The notes under the pieces are model-generated. The model searched no databases. It was not told where the DNA came from and saw nothing but the letters and a program-made list of their open reading frames with translations. From Protea cynaroides (taxonomy: Eukaryota; Streptophyta; Magnoliopsida; Proteales; Proteaceae): DNA of 64,000 nucleotides. The stretch covers positions 7,160,663 to 7,224,662 of the forward strand of contig CM053276.1 in NCBI GenBank assembly GCA_028583415.1, written 5' to 3'. The position numbers were made by a program, and so were the translations under genes. How positions within the stretch are numbered: position 1 is the first letter of the stretch; each line of letters begins with the position of its first letter. This document shows positions 46,384-58,422 of this stretch, piece after piece.

Positions 46384-49300
46384 GCAACTGCTCAGGAGGT
46401 GTACTACTGGCCTCCGAGTCGCCAAGGATATCATGGAAAACAACCTGGGTAGCTGTGTTCTGTTGGCAACCTCTGAGACCAACATTATTGGGTTCAAGCC
46501 TCCAAGTGCAAATCGGCCATATGATCTTGTGGGTGCTGCCCTCTTTTGCAATGGTGCAGAAGCCATGATACTTGGCACTGATCCAATTTTAGGTGTGGAG
46601 AAGCCTTTGCTAGAGTTGCACATAGCAATACAGAACTACTTGCCTAACACAGAGAAGACGATAGATGGCCGGCTCACTAAAGAGGGAATCAACTTCAAGT
46701 GAGGGAGAGACCTCCCTAGTATAATTGAAGATCATGTGGAGAGGTTCTATGGTTGTCAGTACCCAGTTTTGCCCTACAAGATTTCTTACGTCATCATGGG
46801 AGAGGGGCAATTTTGTCATTTTAGGTTTAATAACAATAAAAATTTCAGAAAATAAATTAATAAAAAAAAAAAAGAAGGAGCAGCGGGGAGAGAGTGAGAG
46901 AAGAGAAAAATCGAGATTATCGACACTTCATCGCCCAACCATGCTACCTAAGAGAGATAAAAGGACTAAAGAAAGAAGAAGAGGGGGCCAAAAAATGAGA
47001 GAGGGAGAGAGAGTGAGAGAAGAGAAAAATCGAGATTGAGAGAGGAACCGCAATTGAGAAGAGACAGAACCGAAGGAAAAAAAAAGAGGTACTATCACTG
47101 CAGCAGGCACTGGAGAAAGAGGAAGCATCGCAGTTACAGGTAAGGTTTCAACTCCCTCTTAATTTTCACAGTGGTTCTTCTTTGTATTCGTTTTGTTGTT
47201 GTTTGTTTGTTGATTGTTTTGTTCCTTATCTTTTAATACAGGATTTCCATTGTTGTTTTTATATTTTATTATCTTCTTCTCCACCTTCTGTTTTGTTTCC
47301 CATTTTTTTTAGAACTAATTTTCTTTGTGATTGAATGTTCTCCTTCTGATAAGAGGTTTTATGCAATTTTAGTTACAGCCAAGTAGGTCATTTTCTCCCC
47401 CCTTTTTTTTTTTTTTTTTTTTTCCGATTCTCCCATGCTCAATCACCCTGTGATGTCTCCTTTTATTTTGTTTTGTTTCTTTTTGTTCTCTGTTTTGCAG
47501 TTTATAGAGTATTCGGCCAGGTTAGTTCTTAGGTTTTGTTCAATTTTTTCCTCTTTCGATTCTCCTTTTACTTGCTGATTTTTGAAGCCCCTTGGCCCTT
47601 CACCTTCTCCCCTGTTGTTTTTCTTTTAGACAAGGGTAAAATCTCCTGATGCTCATGCCTGGTCATTTGCATTTTACTTGAACTCGTTTAATGCTTTTTG
47701 TTAGGCTATTGGGCTTCAACCGATTCAAGTTCTTTTCAGTTTTGCCATGCTTATGTGAGTTTCATTTATAACCAATTTATGCAAATGAATGTGATGAAAT
47801 TCATGTTAGGGCTCTTACTTCGAAATTTTTTTTTATTATTTTAAGCCCATCATCTGTTCAGTGAGTGTCGTTTGGGCTGCATAGCTTAACAACATTGTTT
47901 TGCCCTATGATTGTTTGAGTCTCCATCTTAATCTGAATGCTTTCTTTCATGTCACTGTGGTAGTTCATTTTACTGGATTTTTGTGTATGTTGTTATGGGA
48001 TCCGAATATGATAGGTTCTGTTAGGAGTTGGTTCGAGCTTTGGTTATGCCTAATTTAGTCTAATTTAGGTTCAGGTGTGGGAGTGGGTTGGTTTGGTTCA
48101 TTTTGATTTGGCTTTATGGATCTAGTTTAGGTATAGCATGATATAGGTTTTGCTTGACCTGAGTTAGATTTGGTTCATCTTGGTCCAATTCAATGTTGGT
48201 TCTGGTTTGGCCTAGTGTTGTACTCATGTCTTCTTTTATCTTTTTATCTCATGCCCTTCTTTATGGTCGATCTATCTCAGTTAGGGTATGTAGGTCATTT
48301 CATTGTACATAATGCATGTTGTTTTTGGTTTCTTTTTGCTTCATATATATCGTGGTTCACATTATTGTTTCCTGTTTTACACACTTGATGGTTCCTGTTT
48401 GCTGTTTTAACATCACATGTGTATGGTTGCTTTTTATTTTTGGTTTTTTATCACGTGCTCTATTTAGTTTCCATCATATGCCTATATACTTACATACTTG
48501 TATGATTTAATTTGAAGGCATCGTCCATACCCTCAAGTGATCTTTGACACATCCAATTTTGATAGATGTATGTTAGGATGTTCGCTTCCCGAGATGTGAT
48601 TGTTTAGGGGTTCCAATAAGCCCGACCTTTGTGGGCCTCGTTTAAAATGAGGCCCACCCAACCTTAGGATTGGATCCAAGAGGGTTGAAAATTGTTGTAT
48701 CAAAAGTATATGAATGAAAATGCATGATTGGGTAGATGTATACATATGATTGGTGGCCCGATGGACAACCCTCCTGGGTATCTCGAATGTGGGATGTGAG
48801 TGAAGTTTAGTTAACACCATGTGTGGGGAGCCGAGGCTTTTCCCTCTCCTGAGTGTTGCCACGCATGTCTATAGCTCGTCAAACTATGAGAACTACGCTT
48901 GACTTGATTCTCGAGAGACAAAGTCTCAACAGATACGTAGGCTGTAGGAGAGTTTGTTCGCTCCACGCTCTGTCAAATTGAGGTAAGTTTCATGTATTAT
49001 GGGATTACCTCAGCGAGGAGATTTTCTTGTGAAAGGGAATACCTCTACACTAAGATGGGTCCCACTATTGTGGGGACATCTCTCATCATTGGATGTGTCT
49101 CATGATTATGGGAGCATCCATCGCCTTGATGTGTTCCATAATTATGGGAGCATCAACTTTGCACACACTTGGTACGTACACTCCCCCCTGAATTACGTTT
49201 GCTATGATTCCCATCGCATAGGGATACATGGGCGGTCTAGGATGTTTCCTAGACCTCGGTCATACATTTGTTGTTGTTTTTATTGTTTTATAATTTTTTT

Positions 49301-49940
49301 CATTCATTTCTATTTGTATATTCATTTATTTCCCATTTATTCTTTTGTATGTGATTCCTTGTTTAATTAGTCAATCTTTTCTCTTCATTTGTATATTTTA
49401 TTTTGTACAGATATTGTTACTTGTAGAAATGTACATCTCTCAGTGTAATGCAATTAGTATAGGGTGAATTAGACGCTTATTAAGATCCCCTTATACATAT
49501 TGTAGTATATGTGGATAACCCCAAAGTATACATAAACTTTAGAAAATGATAGGATTTAGGGAGACCCATCAATGACCGGGCGAGTTGGGTGCCTAACACC
49601 TTCCCAACTAGTAATTTAACGTTTATCGAGACGAGATAACCATTCCATTGCGTGAGTCATTAGAGTCCCTCTAAAGAGAAACAACATTTATAGGTCCTAA
49701 ACTTTATCTAGGTGGCCACTTCAGTTTTTTACCCTCCACTGGTGTGAGTGGATGAGATCTTAAAGTGAAAGCCTTTCGATCTCTTTTTGTGTGAATGAGT
49801 GTAAAAAAATTTGATTATCTTAATTAAATATAAAATTTTAGAATAATTTTTATTTTCAAAAAATCCTTGGTCCTTACAATGGTCCTTACAATGGTAAACT
49901 ATTGGGGCCTACTGGGATCACTAAGAAGGAGTACAAAATT
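46384..49940 (+). pseudogene. Type III polyketide synthase fragment captured by the transposon
   Basis: Intact type III polyketide synthases (chalcone synthase superfamily) extend a CoA starter with malonyl-CoA using a Cys-His-Asn triad. The fragment starts at the catalytic-cysteine block (NCSGG). It continues with GLRVAKDIMENN, TSETNIIGFKPPS, RPYDLVGAALF, IQNYLPNTEKTIDGRLT and EDHVERFYG. After the inserted LTR it resumes at 49891 with KLLGPTGITKKEYK. It closely resembles the anther-specific LAP5/LAP6 (PKSB/PKSA) group rather than true chalcone synthase. Damage is a 2-base frameshift near 46403, a TGA at 46700-46702, and replacement of the usual GDGA by CNGA. The histidine and asparagine of the triad are not included. 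Confidence 0.85.
46754..49890. mobile_element. 3.1-kb solo LTR inside the captured fragment
   Basis: Begins TGTCAGTACCC and ends GGTCCTTACA, flanked by ATGGT (46749-46753 and 49891-49895). Excision rejoins the synthase reading frame exactly. The final 12 bases (ATGGTCCTTACA) are a local duplication, so an alternative end is 49878. Its end resembles that of the LTR at 23698-28135. Inside is a duplicated purine-rich leader (GAGAGAGTGAGAGAAGAGAA at 46889 and 47007) and a donor-like CAGGTAAGG at 47139. Confidence 0.8.
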
Positions 49941-50300
49941 GAAATTTGAAGAAGAGGGAGTAGCGGCGGTCTCCAACTTGCTTAATGGTGAGAGAACACC
50001 GTCAAAGAGTATTTCACGTTTTGATAGATTTTGACACGTTTTGTTTTGTTTTTTTTTTTAATTTTCTGATATATTTTCTTAAAAATAAATTTGATTATAT
50101 ATTTTTAATGAAATCTTTTACTAAATCTGAGAGTATTATTGTTCAAAAAATATTGGTGATGATGAATTTCATCACTAGATTTAATGGGGGGAAATATTTT
50201 CAAAAACAGGGGAGGTGGGAGACATTTTGAGTCAAGTTAAGGGGTAGTTGCTTTTTAGGATTCCTGAAAAGGAGGTGGGAGAAAACTTCCCTAAATTATA

Positions 50301-50775
50301 TAAATTATTCAGTATAATTGGATTCGGAAGAATTAATTGCGATATTATCTCTAAACCAAAAGGCACGACTTTTTCCGAATCATTGAATATAATTCGAATT
50401 TGGTTGAGTTATTCATATTATTCAATTTGTATGAATAATTTGACGAATTAAACAACTATGTTAATAAACCTAATTCGGGTTTTAGAAAAAATATTTTTTT
50501 TTGGGTTTTGAACCAGATCCAGTATAATAACTGAACCAAAATTAAATGGCACCAGACCGGTCCAATTAAAAATCAACGATTAAATAATGATGTTGACTGG
50601 GTCAATGGGTCAACCCAAGTTGAATCAATGGGCCCTTGAGGGCAGATCTAATTGACCCCAATTAAGGCTAAATAGGCCCTGGGATACCATTAAAGTTGCA
50701 AATGAACTTTAAAACTAAAACCCAAAGATCATCCCCTTTTTTTTTTTTTTTTTTTGGTAAGAACCAAAGATCATT
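50301..50775. repeat. Direct repeat R2, right of the Mutator-like element
   Basis: Second copy of R1. It is interrupted near its end by a poly(T) run (50735-50755) that R1 lacks. Confidence 0.85.
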
Positions 50776-51892
50776 TAAAGTATATAAAGATCCAATACAA
50801 TGTACTTAATAAACAAACCCAACAACAAAAAATAAGGCCCATAACCATTAAAAACCCTCTACGAATTAGCCCCCCCCCCCCAAAAAAAATTAATACCCAT
50901 TAACATTTTTTTTTTTTTTTGTGGTTCTGTGGTCTGGGTTTGGATCAGTCTAAATGATCAAACAAAAAATTAAACCGGATCAAATTGGTCCAACCATAAT
51001 TTAATGATCAGTTTTTGACCGGGTCAACCTGTCCTTCTATCACGTTAGTAAGTGGATGATGGGTCGATCCATGGGGCGGGACGCGTGTCAGGCTGTAGAT
51101 TGATTATTCAAGTCAAATAACATTCTGTTCACCTTTTTTTTTATTCTTAAATTAGAGAAAGCCTTCAAGGCTTCAATGTGGTTTCATAACCACCACGTCA
51201 CCCTCCATCATCATGACTTTTCAAAACGCAATAAAATAAATCGACCTTTTCAATTCTCAAAAGAACTCCGAGACTCCTTCAAGGAAACAAACTATCACGT
51301 CATATCATATAATATTCCGTTTTCTACCAAAGTTGGGAATGTCATGCCTTTTTGTTTTAACTTCATGAAAGCTCATCTTTTGGGATTCAAATCCTCTCCT
51401 CCAAGATGTTTCGAAGACAAAAGGCTTATGGTGACCGACATATAAGGAACGAGTGAATTTGAGTCCTCCATTAGAATTAAGAAGGTAAGTTGATATGAAT
51501 TGTCAATTCGGATAAAAGACTCGAATTTCTAAACTTGACGTGTTGGTCATTCAACGGGAGCGTCTCCCTCTTCCAGAATCATTGGGAGGAGAGGATGTGA
51601 ATCCTCCTTTTGGTCGCAAAAGAGGGAAAAAGTTACATCACATGACTTTTCAAGGTTGGGTTTTACCAAATACGAAATCAAAGATAAACATTGGATTTTA
51701 ATTCTCTCATGCCCTCATATTGGGGTGGCATTGGCATGAGAAAAATCCTGTGGCTGTTCATTGTGCCACACAAACTATTCTAAAGCCTCCCTTATTTTAT
51801 TTTTTTGATTTTTTTGAGGTAAATCTCTCTTCTTGTTAATAAGAAACTCTTCTACAACATTAGAGAAAACTTTTCGTCGAATCCCAGGATTC
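50776..51892. other. Intergenic, with foldback repeat copy 2 at 51440-51605
   Basis: A C run at 50871-50881 and poly(T) at 50907-50920. The segment 51440-51605 matches the repeat at 36346-36555 (GGATAAAAGACTCG.ATT, GGGAGGAGAGGATGTGAATC). No gene recognised. Confidence 0.55.
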
Positions 51893-52042
51893 AAATCCTC
51901 TCATGTCCTTCGTATGTCGGCATGAGGAAATTTTCTGACTGTCATCCACTGTGTGCATATACCAATACATTGGTATATGCGCACGGTAAACTACAGCCAC
52001 TGAATTTTCTCATACCAGCATATGAGGGGTATGAGAGGATTT
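51893..52042. mobile_element. 150-bp foldback element with near-full-length arms
   Basis: The left arm 51893-51966 and the reverse complement of 51967-52042 match over about 72 bases. Both start AAATCCTCTCAT and end GCATATACCAAT. The centre is essentially loopless, so the transcript would form a long hairpin. Confidence 0.75.
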
Positions 52043-52451
52043 ATTTCTTTCTCCTCTATCTCTTCCAAAACCCCTCTCTCTTTTTTGGATTGCCGTGATC
52101 TTGGATCTCGCAAATGGCTGCGGCTGAACATGGCTGTAACCAAAGCACCTTTTTTTTTTTTTTTTATTATAAAAACTAAACCAAAATTGAATCCTAATTA
52201 ATGATTCGAACATGGGCCAACTCTGAATAGGGTCAAACGGTTTACATTGGAAAAACCATGAAAATGGATTGTTGGTTTTTCCAATATGTCTTATGATCAT
52301 CTTCATAAACGTCACAAACAAACACTAGTGACACCAATAACTACTGTATAAACAATTAATGTGAAAAACTGTAATATTATTTCTTCTCTGGACATTCTTT
52401 TTGTTCTTCATCATTCAGCAACTAGGATTTTGCTCTCAAGATACATTTCAA

Positions 52452-55139
52452 TTAGAAAGGAACATTTTCATAGAGCACTGAATTGATATACTCCTTGAGG
52501 GTAAGAAGGTTTTGGTTGTCTTCGTAACTATACATCAGAGGAACCATCCTTGCAACATTAAGTGAGGCCCTTTTGAAGATAGGCGAGAAAAGGTCTTTTG
52601 AAAGGCATTCTCGATTGAGTTGCTTCCAAGAATCTGAAATCTTGCAAAAGATATGATCTTGTGGACTTTTAATTGAATAAGCCCCATGTTCTTTTATGTA
52701 ACATTCTATGTATGAGCCGTCGTGTCCTTCTTGATCCTCATCCTATCAATCAAAGCAAAAATTAACCATGGTTAGTAATCAATCAAGAAAATTAATAGTT
52801 ATTAGATACCAATTGGTGTTTTTTTTTTTTTTGCCCAATGTGAAACATGAGAGTAAATTCATGACCTCTTAAGCAATTGTTCAACGATTGGAACTATAGA
52901 TAGATGATCCTAAAATTACCTTGGCACTTCCCAGGTCATCCCATAGTCGAAGAATTGTTGCTGTACAAGATATGAGTGCTGGGTTGTGTTCCAGGCAATA
53001 TATATTTTCCTTGGTTAGACTTTGGCCAAGTAAAAAGAACAAATGAGTTAAAACGAGAGGAACTCCTGAGCTTATCACTCCATTCTCTAGGTACTCCTTT
53101 GACTTAGGGACCCACTTAGAAGCAAACCATTTAGCTTCTATTAGAAATGCATCACAAAGGCTTGCCCACTGTACGTAATCAAGTTTATACACAGTAATTA
53201 GTTTATACACAGTAATTAGTAGGTTAAAACTACAAAGTTAATTAATTATTAGGGGATTAATATAGCGCACCGCCTTTTGCAGGATGTTGATAGGGTTCCA
53301 GCCATGTTCTTTAAGAACTTTCTCACTAATTTCATTGGTGATATTGTCAAGAGCCTTGAAACAAATCTTCATGTATTCTGGTAGTTCCTCAACGGTAGTA
53401 GTCTCCCATCTATACATAAAATCTTTAAATCATTAATCTTGAATTAATCAACAGGATTGATTAATTTGATCCAAGTATAGATAGGGAATTTGATTATATC
53501 CTACTTGTTTACTGCTCTAGTGAAGTGAATAAGTTCATCGAGTGTCCCATGAACATCGAAAATGTCATCAATAACGTAGACAAGTGAGATGGGTTTTGTG
53601 AGCTCGATTCTTTGCTGCGAGTACTTTGGTTCTGGGAGAGCTGTTAGTGACCAAAAATACCATTTTAATGGTTGGTTTCTAGCAAACTTCAACTCCTGTG
53701 ATAAACCCATCTCTCTCCACCACCTAACATATATGGTAAAAGCTAGCATCATTAGTTACAGACATTTTGTCATCATACAAACAAACAAGAGATAACTAAA
53801 CTAGGCTCCACTTACTTATAAATATGTTGGAGTTCTTCGAGATATAAGCATTGAACCATGCTAAAATCCATCATTGCAAGTTCCTTTACAACACTGACCC
53901 ATTTGTATGTCTGGTGAGGACTAAGGTAGTATCTAGCTTTGAATCTAGCTAGGTTCTTGTGATAAGGATGCTCCAGCGTATCACCAACAACTTTAGCTAG
54001 TTCAGGCTCGAGATTCATCATCTTAGCACTAAGGTGCTTGTGAGCAAATTCATTGGCTTGATCAAGTGTATCTTCTCCTTCAATTCCAAGTTGTGAAGCT
54101 TCATATAAACTCATCAGTCCTCTTATGTCTCCACTTAATTCTTGTTTGAAGTGTCCCTTCTTGTCTTTGAAGTTGTCAAAGACATCTGTTGCACCATTTG
54201 TATATCAGTATTTAGTACACCATCATTGATGACGGTACTTAACAAGACTATTGGGAATAGTCTCACATTACTAATGAGATTGGAATCTTGTGGTCTTATA
54301 TATGGAGAGTCCCTCCACTTACTAGTTCGAACTTTTGAGTTAGAAACTTGACATATACTACCACATATACACCACCTAATGGTGGGGTAACATGTGAGGG
54401 GGAGTATTGAGAATAGTCCAACATTGCTAATGAGATTAGAATCCTATGGTCTTATATATGGAGAGTCCCTCCATTTACTAGTTCAAACTTTTGAGTTGGA
54501 AACTTGACAAAGACTACCCATGTCTTGTAGAAACATGACTGAGTACATGCACATGCAGATGATTCAAATTTTAAAAAGAATGCTACCCACCTGTAGTAAC
54601 AAAATAACCAACTTGCCGGAGTAGTCGAAAATGCAATGCAATGTCATGCAAGCCTAGATTATCAAAAGTAATAAGGCTTCCATAATGCTTGTCTAAGATT
54701 GTATTGATCTCCTCTTCAAAGTGGTAATCGATGCAAAGGCGTTGTAGTGCATCAACCATTATCAAACACTCTGATGGATCATCAAGTTCGTCGAGAATTT
54801 GCCTTATTTCCTCGCATTTCTTGATGTGGTTGACGTGAATTCCATCCTACAATAATGGAAAGAAAGAGTTTAGTTGTTGGACAAAAGCATTATGATCCTC
54901 AAGTTGGCCATTTCTTGATCAAAGTAAGAATAAATGCTTACCATATAGCTGTTATTGGATGGTTCAAAGATCAGCTTAGGGGATTCATTGGTGGCTTCAC
55001 TGTTGGCTATAGACATGGAAGGCATACTGACAGGAGGACTTGCTCTTCCAAATTCTTGGGTACTCTCTGGGAGAGATGGAGAAGTGGGGGAGGCAGAGGT
55101 CTTACCATGGAAGGCCATGAAGAAGAATTTTAATTCCAC
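52452..55139 (-). CDS. Terpene synthase C, TPS-g type, intact
   Basis: Terpene synthases ionise prenyl diphosphates with Mg2+ and make volatile terpenes. Seven exons: 54942-55139, 54591-54846, 53816-54185, 53505-53723, 53271-53409, 52920-53168, 52452-52742. All introns are GT-AG with matching phases, giving 573 codons; exon 4-7 lengths (219, 139, 249, 291 bp) are canonical. The aspartate-rich motif DDIFD is at residues 327-331 and the second metal motif DDLGSAKDE at 471-479. Exon 2 carries the LQRLCIDYHFEEEI core near residue 100. The RR(X8)W motif is absent: exon 1 goes straight to DGIHV. This marks the TPS-g clade, known for acyclic alcohols such as linalool and nerolidol; the actual product is not predictable. 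Residues 1-50 are rich in Ser, Thr and Pro and poor in acidic residues, compatible with a plastid transit peptide. Met8 is an alternative start and is where copy B starts. Confidence 0.93.
54250..54510. repeat. Direct repeats of about 104 bp in intron 2 of terpene synthase C
   Basis: 54250-54353 and 54406-54509 both run from ATTGRGAATAGTC through CTTATATATGGAGAGTCCCT to GAAACTTGACA. The spacer has GTGAGGGGGAGTATTGAG, a phrase common next to small LTR or MITE ends. Copy B has only a faint relic in its intron 2. Confidence 0.85.
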
Positions 55140-55182
55140 GAAAAGAAAATTTTTTAATGAATCATGATTGCCAAGGATCTCA

Positions 55183-55189
55183 ATTTATA
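55183..55189 (-). promoter_or_regulatory. TATA box of terpene synthase C
   Basis: Minus-strand TATAAAT is 44 bases upstream of the ATG at 55139. With a usual start about 30 bases downstream, the leader would be only 10-20 bases if Met1 is used, or about 35 if Met8 is used. Confidence 0.6.
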
Positions 55190-56270
55190 GTAGTTTGAGA
55201 TAATTGCCCAGATGAGATATATCTGCCCAATCTGAGAACCTAATTGCCCCTAAAAAGGGATATTTATGCCGGAAAATTGTAATTGGCTGTGTGTTCACAT
55301 ACACATAGTTCCGTAGACAACTCACCCACTACGTTGGACTAGTAAATCACATGTTTCATGTAACAATAATACACATCACTCAATTAGTATATCAAACATT
55401 TGAATATTTAGATATAAAGAACAAAAGAGAGGGTTCCCCTCATGCCTGTCATTGTAGGGTGTAATACTTAATGGGGGACTCTTATTGGTTTGGTTTTGGT
55501 TCATTTTTGATTTTCTATATGTATATTTAGTAAAAGTTAGCTTAATAAATTTTATGGGATTAGTTTAGTTTTAGCTTTGGTTCTCTACATGTATATTTTG
55601 CAAACATTAGTTTAATGAGTTTTTACCGATCCACTATCGGACTAGTTCGTTTTCGAATTTCATTTGGATCTATTTGATCGATCTGATATTAGTTTTTCAC
55701 TAGACTCAATAGAAACAGCCCAAATAGGATCCAATAATATTCGATTTTGGTTTGATTCGAACCAAATTAAATTAGCTCGGTTTCAATTTTGGATTTGGAT
55801 CTAATTTTAACACCCCTAATTTAATCATTTGTGAGTTGTGAGTTATGAGTTATGAGTTGTGCTGCAATGAAGTCAATGAAACTCTACTGAAAACAAGGCC
55901 GATCTGCGCCTGTGCCCGCACCCACACCCCCTGCACCAATGAAACATCTCTCTCTATGAGCAGTGAAACACGAGGGAGAACGACTAATAGTCAAGACGAT
56001 AATAATGTTGTTGAGCCCTTTTTTTTTGTCTGGTGGTAGAGAGTTGAGTCTTTTCCAACAGTAGAGAAATTGGAAATTTGATCAATCAAAATCAGAATTG
56101 CTACAACAAGACAAAAGATGGAAACAAGGGCAGGTTCATTTCCACAGTATCACATGTGAAACACGAGGAGGGCCCATATGAATCAGCATGACATGTTCAA
56201 GCGTCTCAACACTGGGAGAAGTTGAAATTCATTGTTATTGAATGCGGCAATAGACTTTGATTTTAAAAAA
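55190..56270. repeat. 5' flank of copy C, duplicated upstream of copy A
   Basis: Counterpart of 21900-22140 plus 28703-30660. It contains one copy of the dispersed TTAATGGRNGACTCTTATYG repeat (55470-55815). No gene recognised. Confidence 0.7.
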
Positions 56271-57386
56271 AAAAAAAAAAGACCATACAAATTTTAAACC
56301 AAAAAATTCGAACAACACAGGACCAGAAAAACGGTAATATAGACAAATAGATTGAGTGATTATTACCTCAATGTCTTCACTTAGAGCAATAAAAGAGCCT
56401 TAAAAGAGCATTTACCTATTAAATTTTTGCCTCCAAATTTAATGCTATGATCATACCTCACACAAAAGATAACATTCATATTAATTATAATTTAAGTTTT
56501 GGTTTAAGAAATAGTAACTGTTTGTGGAGTAAATACATCTGAAATAGATATAATGACATTGACCACACATGTTTGTGTCCACACATGTTTGTGTGATCAC
56601 ATCTTTTGAGATGAGAAATGATGGATAAATAGAAAGAGAGGAGTGAATAAAGAGATTTGAAGGAATCATAAGTAGGCCACCAAAATAGGAGCGTGTTTCG
56701 ACGCCATAAGGCAGGAACGCTAAAAAGAGTTTTGAAAACATTCATGTTGTTGATGAAATCTAATAAGGAGGATTTATCAAGACAGATAATATGAAACTCT
56801 CAATGTGACATTGAAGTTCCTTCAGAAACAAGGATTTTCTGAGATATTACCCACTAGAATTATCTCCCTCCCCACTGAGTTAGGCACCAAAAGAATTCGA
56901 TCAAAGATAATAACACCAGGTTAGAATTCAAAGATGAGAGGTTTTTCCTTGATGGATTAAAGTCCAATCTCCCCATTTATTTGATGTCCTCTTATTACAT
57001 ACATAGATTCAATTGGAAACTTTACAAGCAAGATCCCCCATACCAATCACTACTTTAATCATCAATTACCTAGAGTATAGTAGGCCAGTATGGCTACGAC
57101 CCCTCAAGACAGTGCTAGGGTGTCCTGTCAACCGCTTTCGATCCCCCTTGACCTTCTTCAACCCCTCTTTTAGGTTATATCCTCCATACCTCCTGATGTC
57201 TGTTTCTGTCCTTGCACTTTTACCAAGTAATGGTCTGACTTCGTGTTGATTTGGTCCATGATCTAGTGATTTGGCTGATCAGATCAATGTGTCTCGCATT
57301 TATGGTTGTTGTCAGCATTATGAACATTAATGACAATCCATAAATAGCCCAACAATCCACATCAATTAGTCAACTATTATGAGTAG
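56271..57386. other. Intergenic, no gene seen
   Basis: A poly(A) run at 56264-56280, a short direct repeat CCACACATGTTTGTGT near 56563-56590, otherwise unremarkable. Ends abruptly where gypsy integrase begins. Confidence 0.5.
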
Positions 57387-58422
57387 TTGACGCGGTCTGG
57401 GTGATTATAGATCGTCTGACTAAGACAATTCTTTTTATAGCTATACGACCACAGTATACCCTAGAGAGGTTAGCCAAGCTATATGTGGATAACATTGTCA
57501 GATTACATGGTGTACCTGAAAGCATTGTGTCCGATAGAGCCCACGCTTAACTTCAAAGTTTTGGGAAGGATTGCAAAAGGCTATGGGTACAATATTGAAG
57601 TTTAGTACTGCATTCCATCCTCAGACAGACGGACAGTCAGAGCGTACTATTCAGATTTTAGAAGACATGCTTCGAGCCTGTGTAATTGATTTCAAAGGCT
57701 CATGGGATGAGAAACTACCATTGATCGAGTTCGCTTATAACAACAGCTATCAGGCTACTATACAGATGTCAGCCTATGAAGCATTGTATGGTAGGAAGTG
57801 TCGAACTCCTCTGTTTTGGAATGAAGTTGGAGAACGTAGCATCGTTGGACCAGAGTTTGTTGAAGAGACTTGTCGAGTGGTTGACATTATCAAGGAAAGA
57901 GTTAGAACAGCTCAGAATCGTTAGAAACAATATGCAGATACTCGACGTCGAGACCTTGAATTTGTCGTAGGTGATAAGGTATTCTTGAAAGTATCACCTA
58001 TACAAGGTTTAAAACGATTCGGACAGAAAGGGAAGCTAAGTCCGAGATATGTCGAGCCATATGAGATTCTAGCTAAACGTGGACAAGTGGCTTACCAATT
58101 AGCATTACCACCATCTATGGCAAATGTGCATGACGTATTTCATATCTCCTTATTGAAGAAGTACGTCAGAGATCCAACGCACGTTTTAACAGTGGATCCA
58201 CCAGATCTAACTGATGATTTGACATTCGAAGTAGTACCAACAGAAATCACTAGTCGAAAGGTTCAACGACTACGCAACCGTGACATATACTATGTTAAGG
58301 TCACCTGGAGGAGCCGAGATATAGAAGAGATCACATGGAAAGAAGAGAATGCTATACAAAAGCAATATCCTCACCTTTTTTACTTGGAAGGTATGTGCAA
58401 ATTTCAAGGACAAAATTTTTAA
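57387..58422 (+). pseudogene. Ty3/gypsy integrase C-terminal part with chromodomain
   Basis: Starts within the integrase core (VWVIIDRLTK near 57395) and includes the FHPQTDGQSERT block near 57615. It proceeds to the C-terminal PYEILAKRGQVAYQL region near 58058 and ends with a chromodomain-like VQRLRNRDI...VKVTWRSRD segment near 58262-58320. That places it among chromoviruses, probably the Tekay/Del group. Lesions are a one-base loss near 57540 and a TAG stop at 57922-57924. Everything upstream (gag to most of reverse transcriptase and integrase) is missing. Confidence 0.9.

Larger units (their letters stand above)
45891..50291. mobile_element. Mutator-like element carrying a polyketide synthase fragment (Pack-MULE)
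   Basis: Ends are inverted repeats of about 120 bp. 45891-46010 and the reverse complement of 50165-50291 share blocks such as CTAAAAAGCAA and GACTCAAAATGTCTCCCACC. It is flanked by a perfect 9-bp duplication TAAATTATA (45882-45890 and 50292-50300), the hallmark of Mutator-like elements. No transposase is present. Without the later solo LTR the element is about 1.26 kb, most of it host-derived sequence. Confidence 0.88.

Noticed and set aside
46725..47039. 104-codon lysine/arginine-rich frame
   Set aside because: It spans the synthase-LTR junction and the purine-rich leader of the solo LTR, so it is composition-driven.
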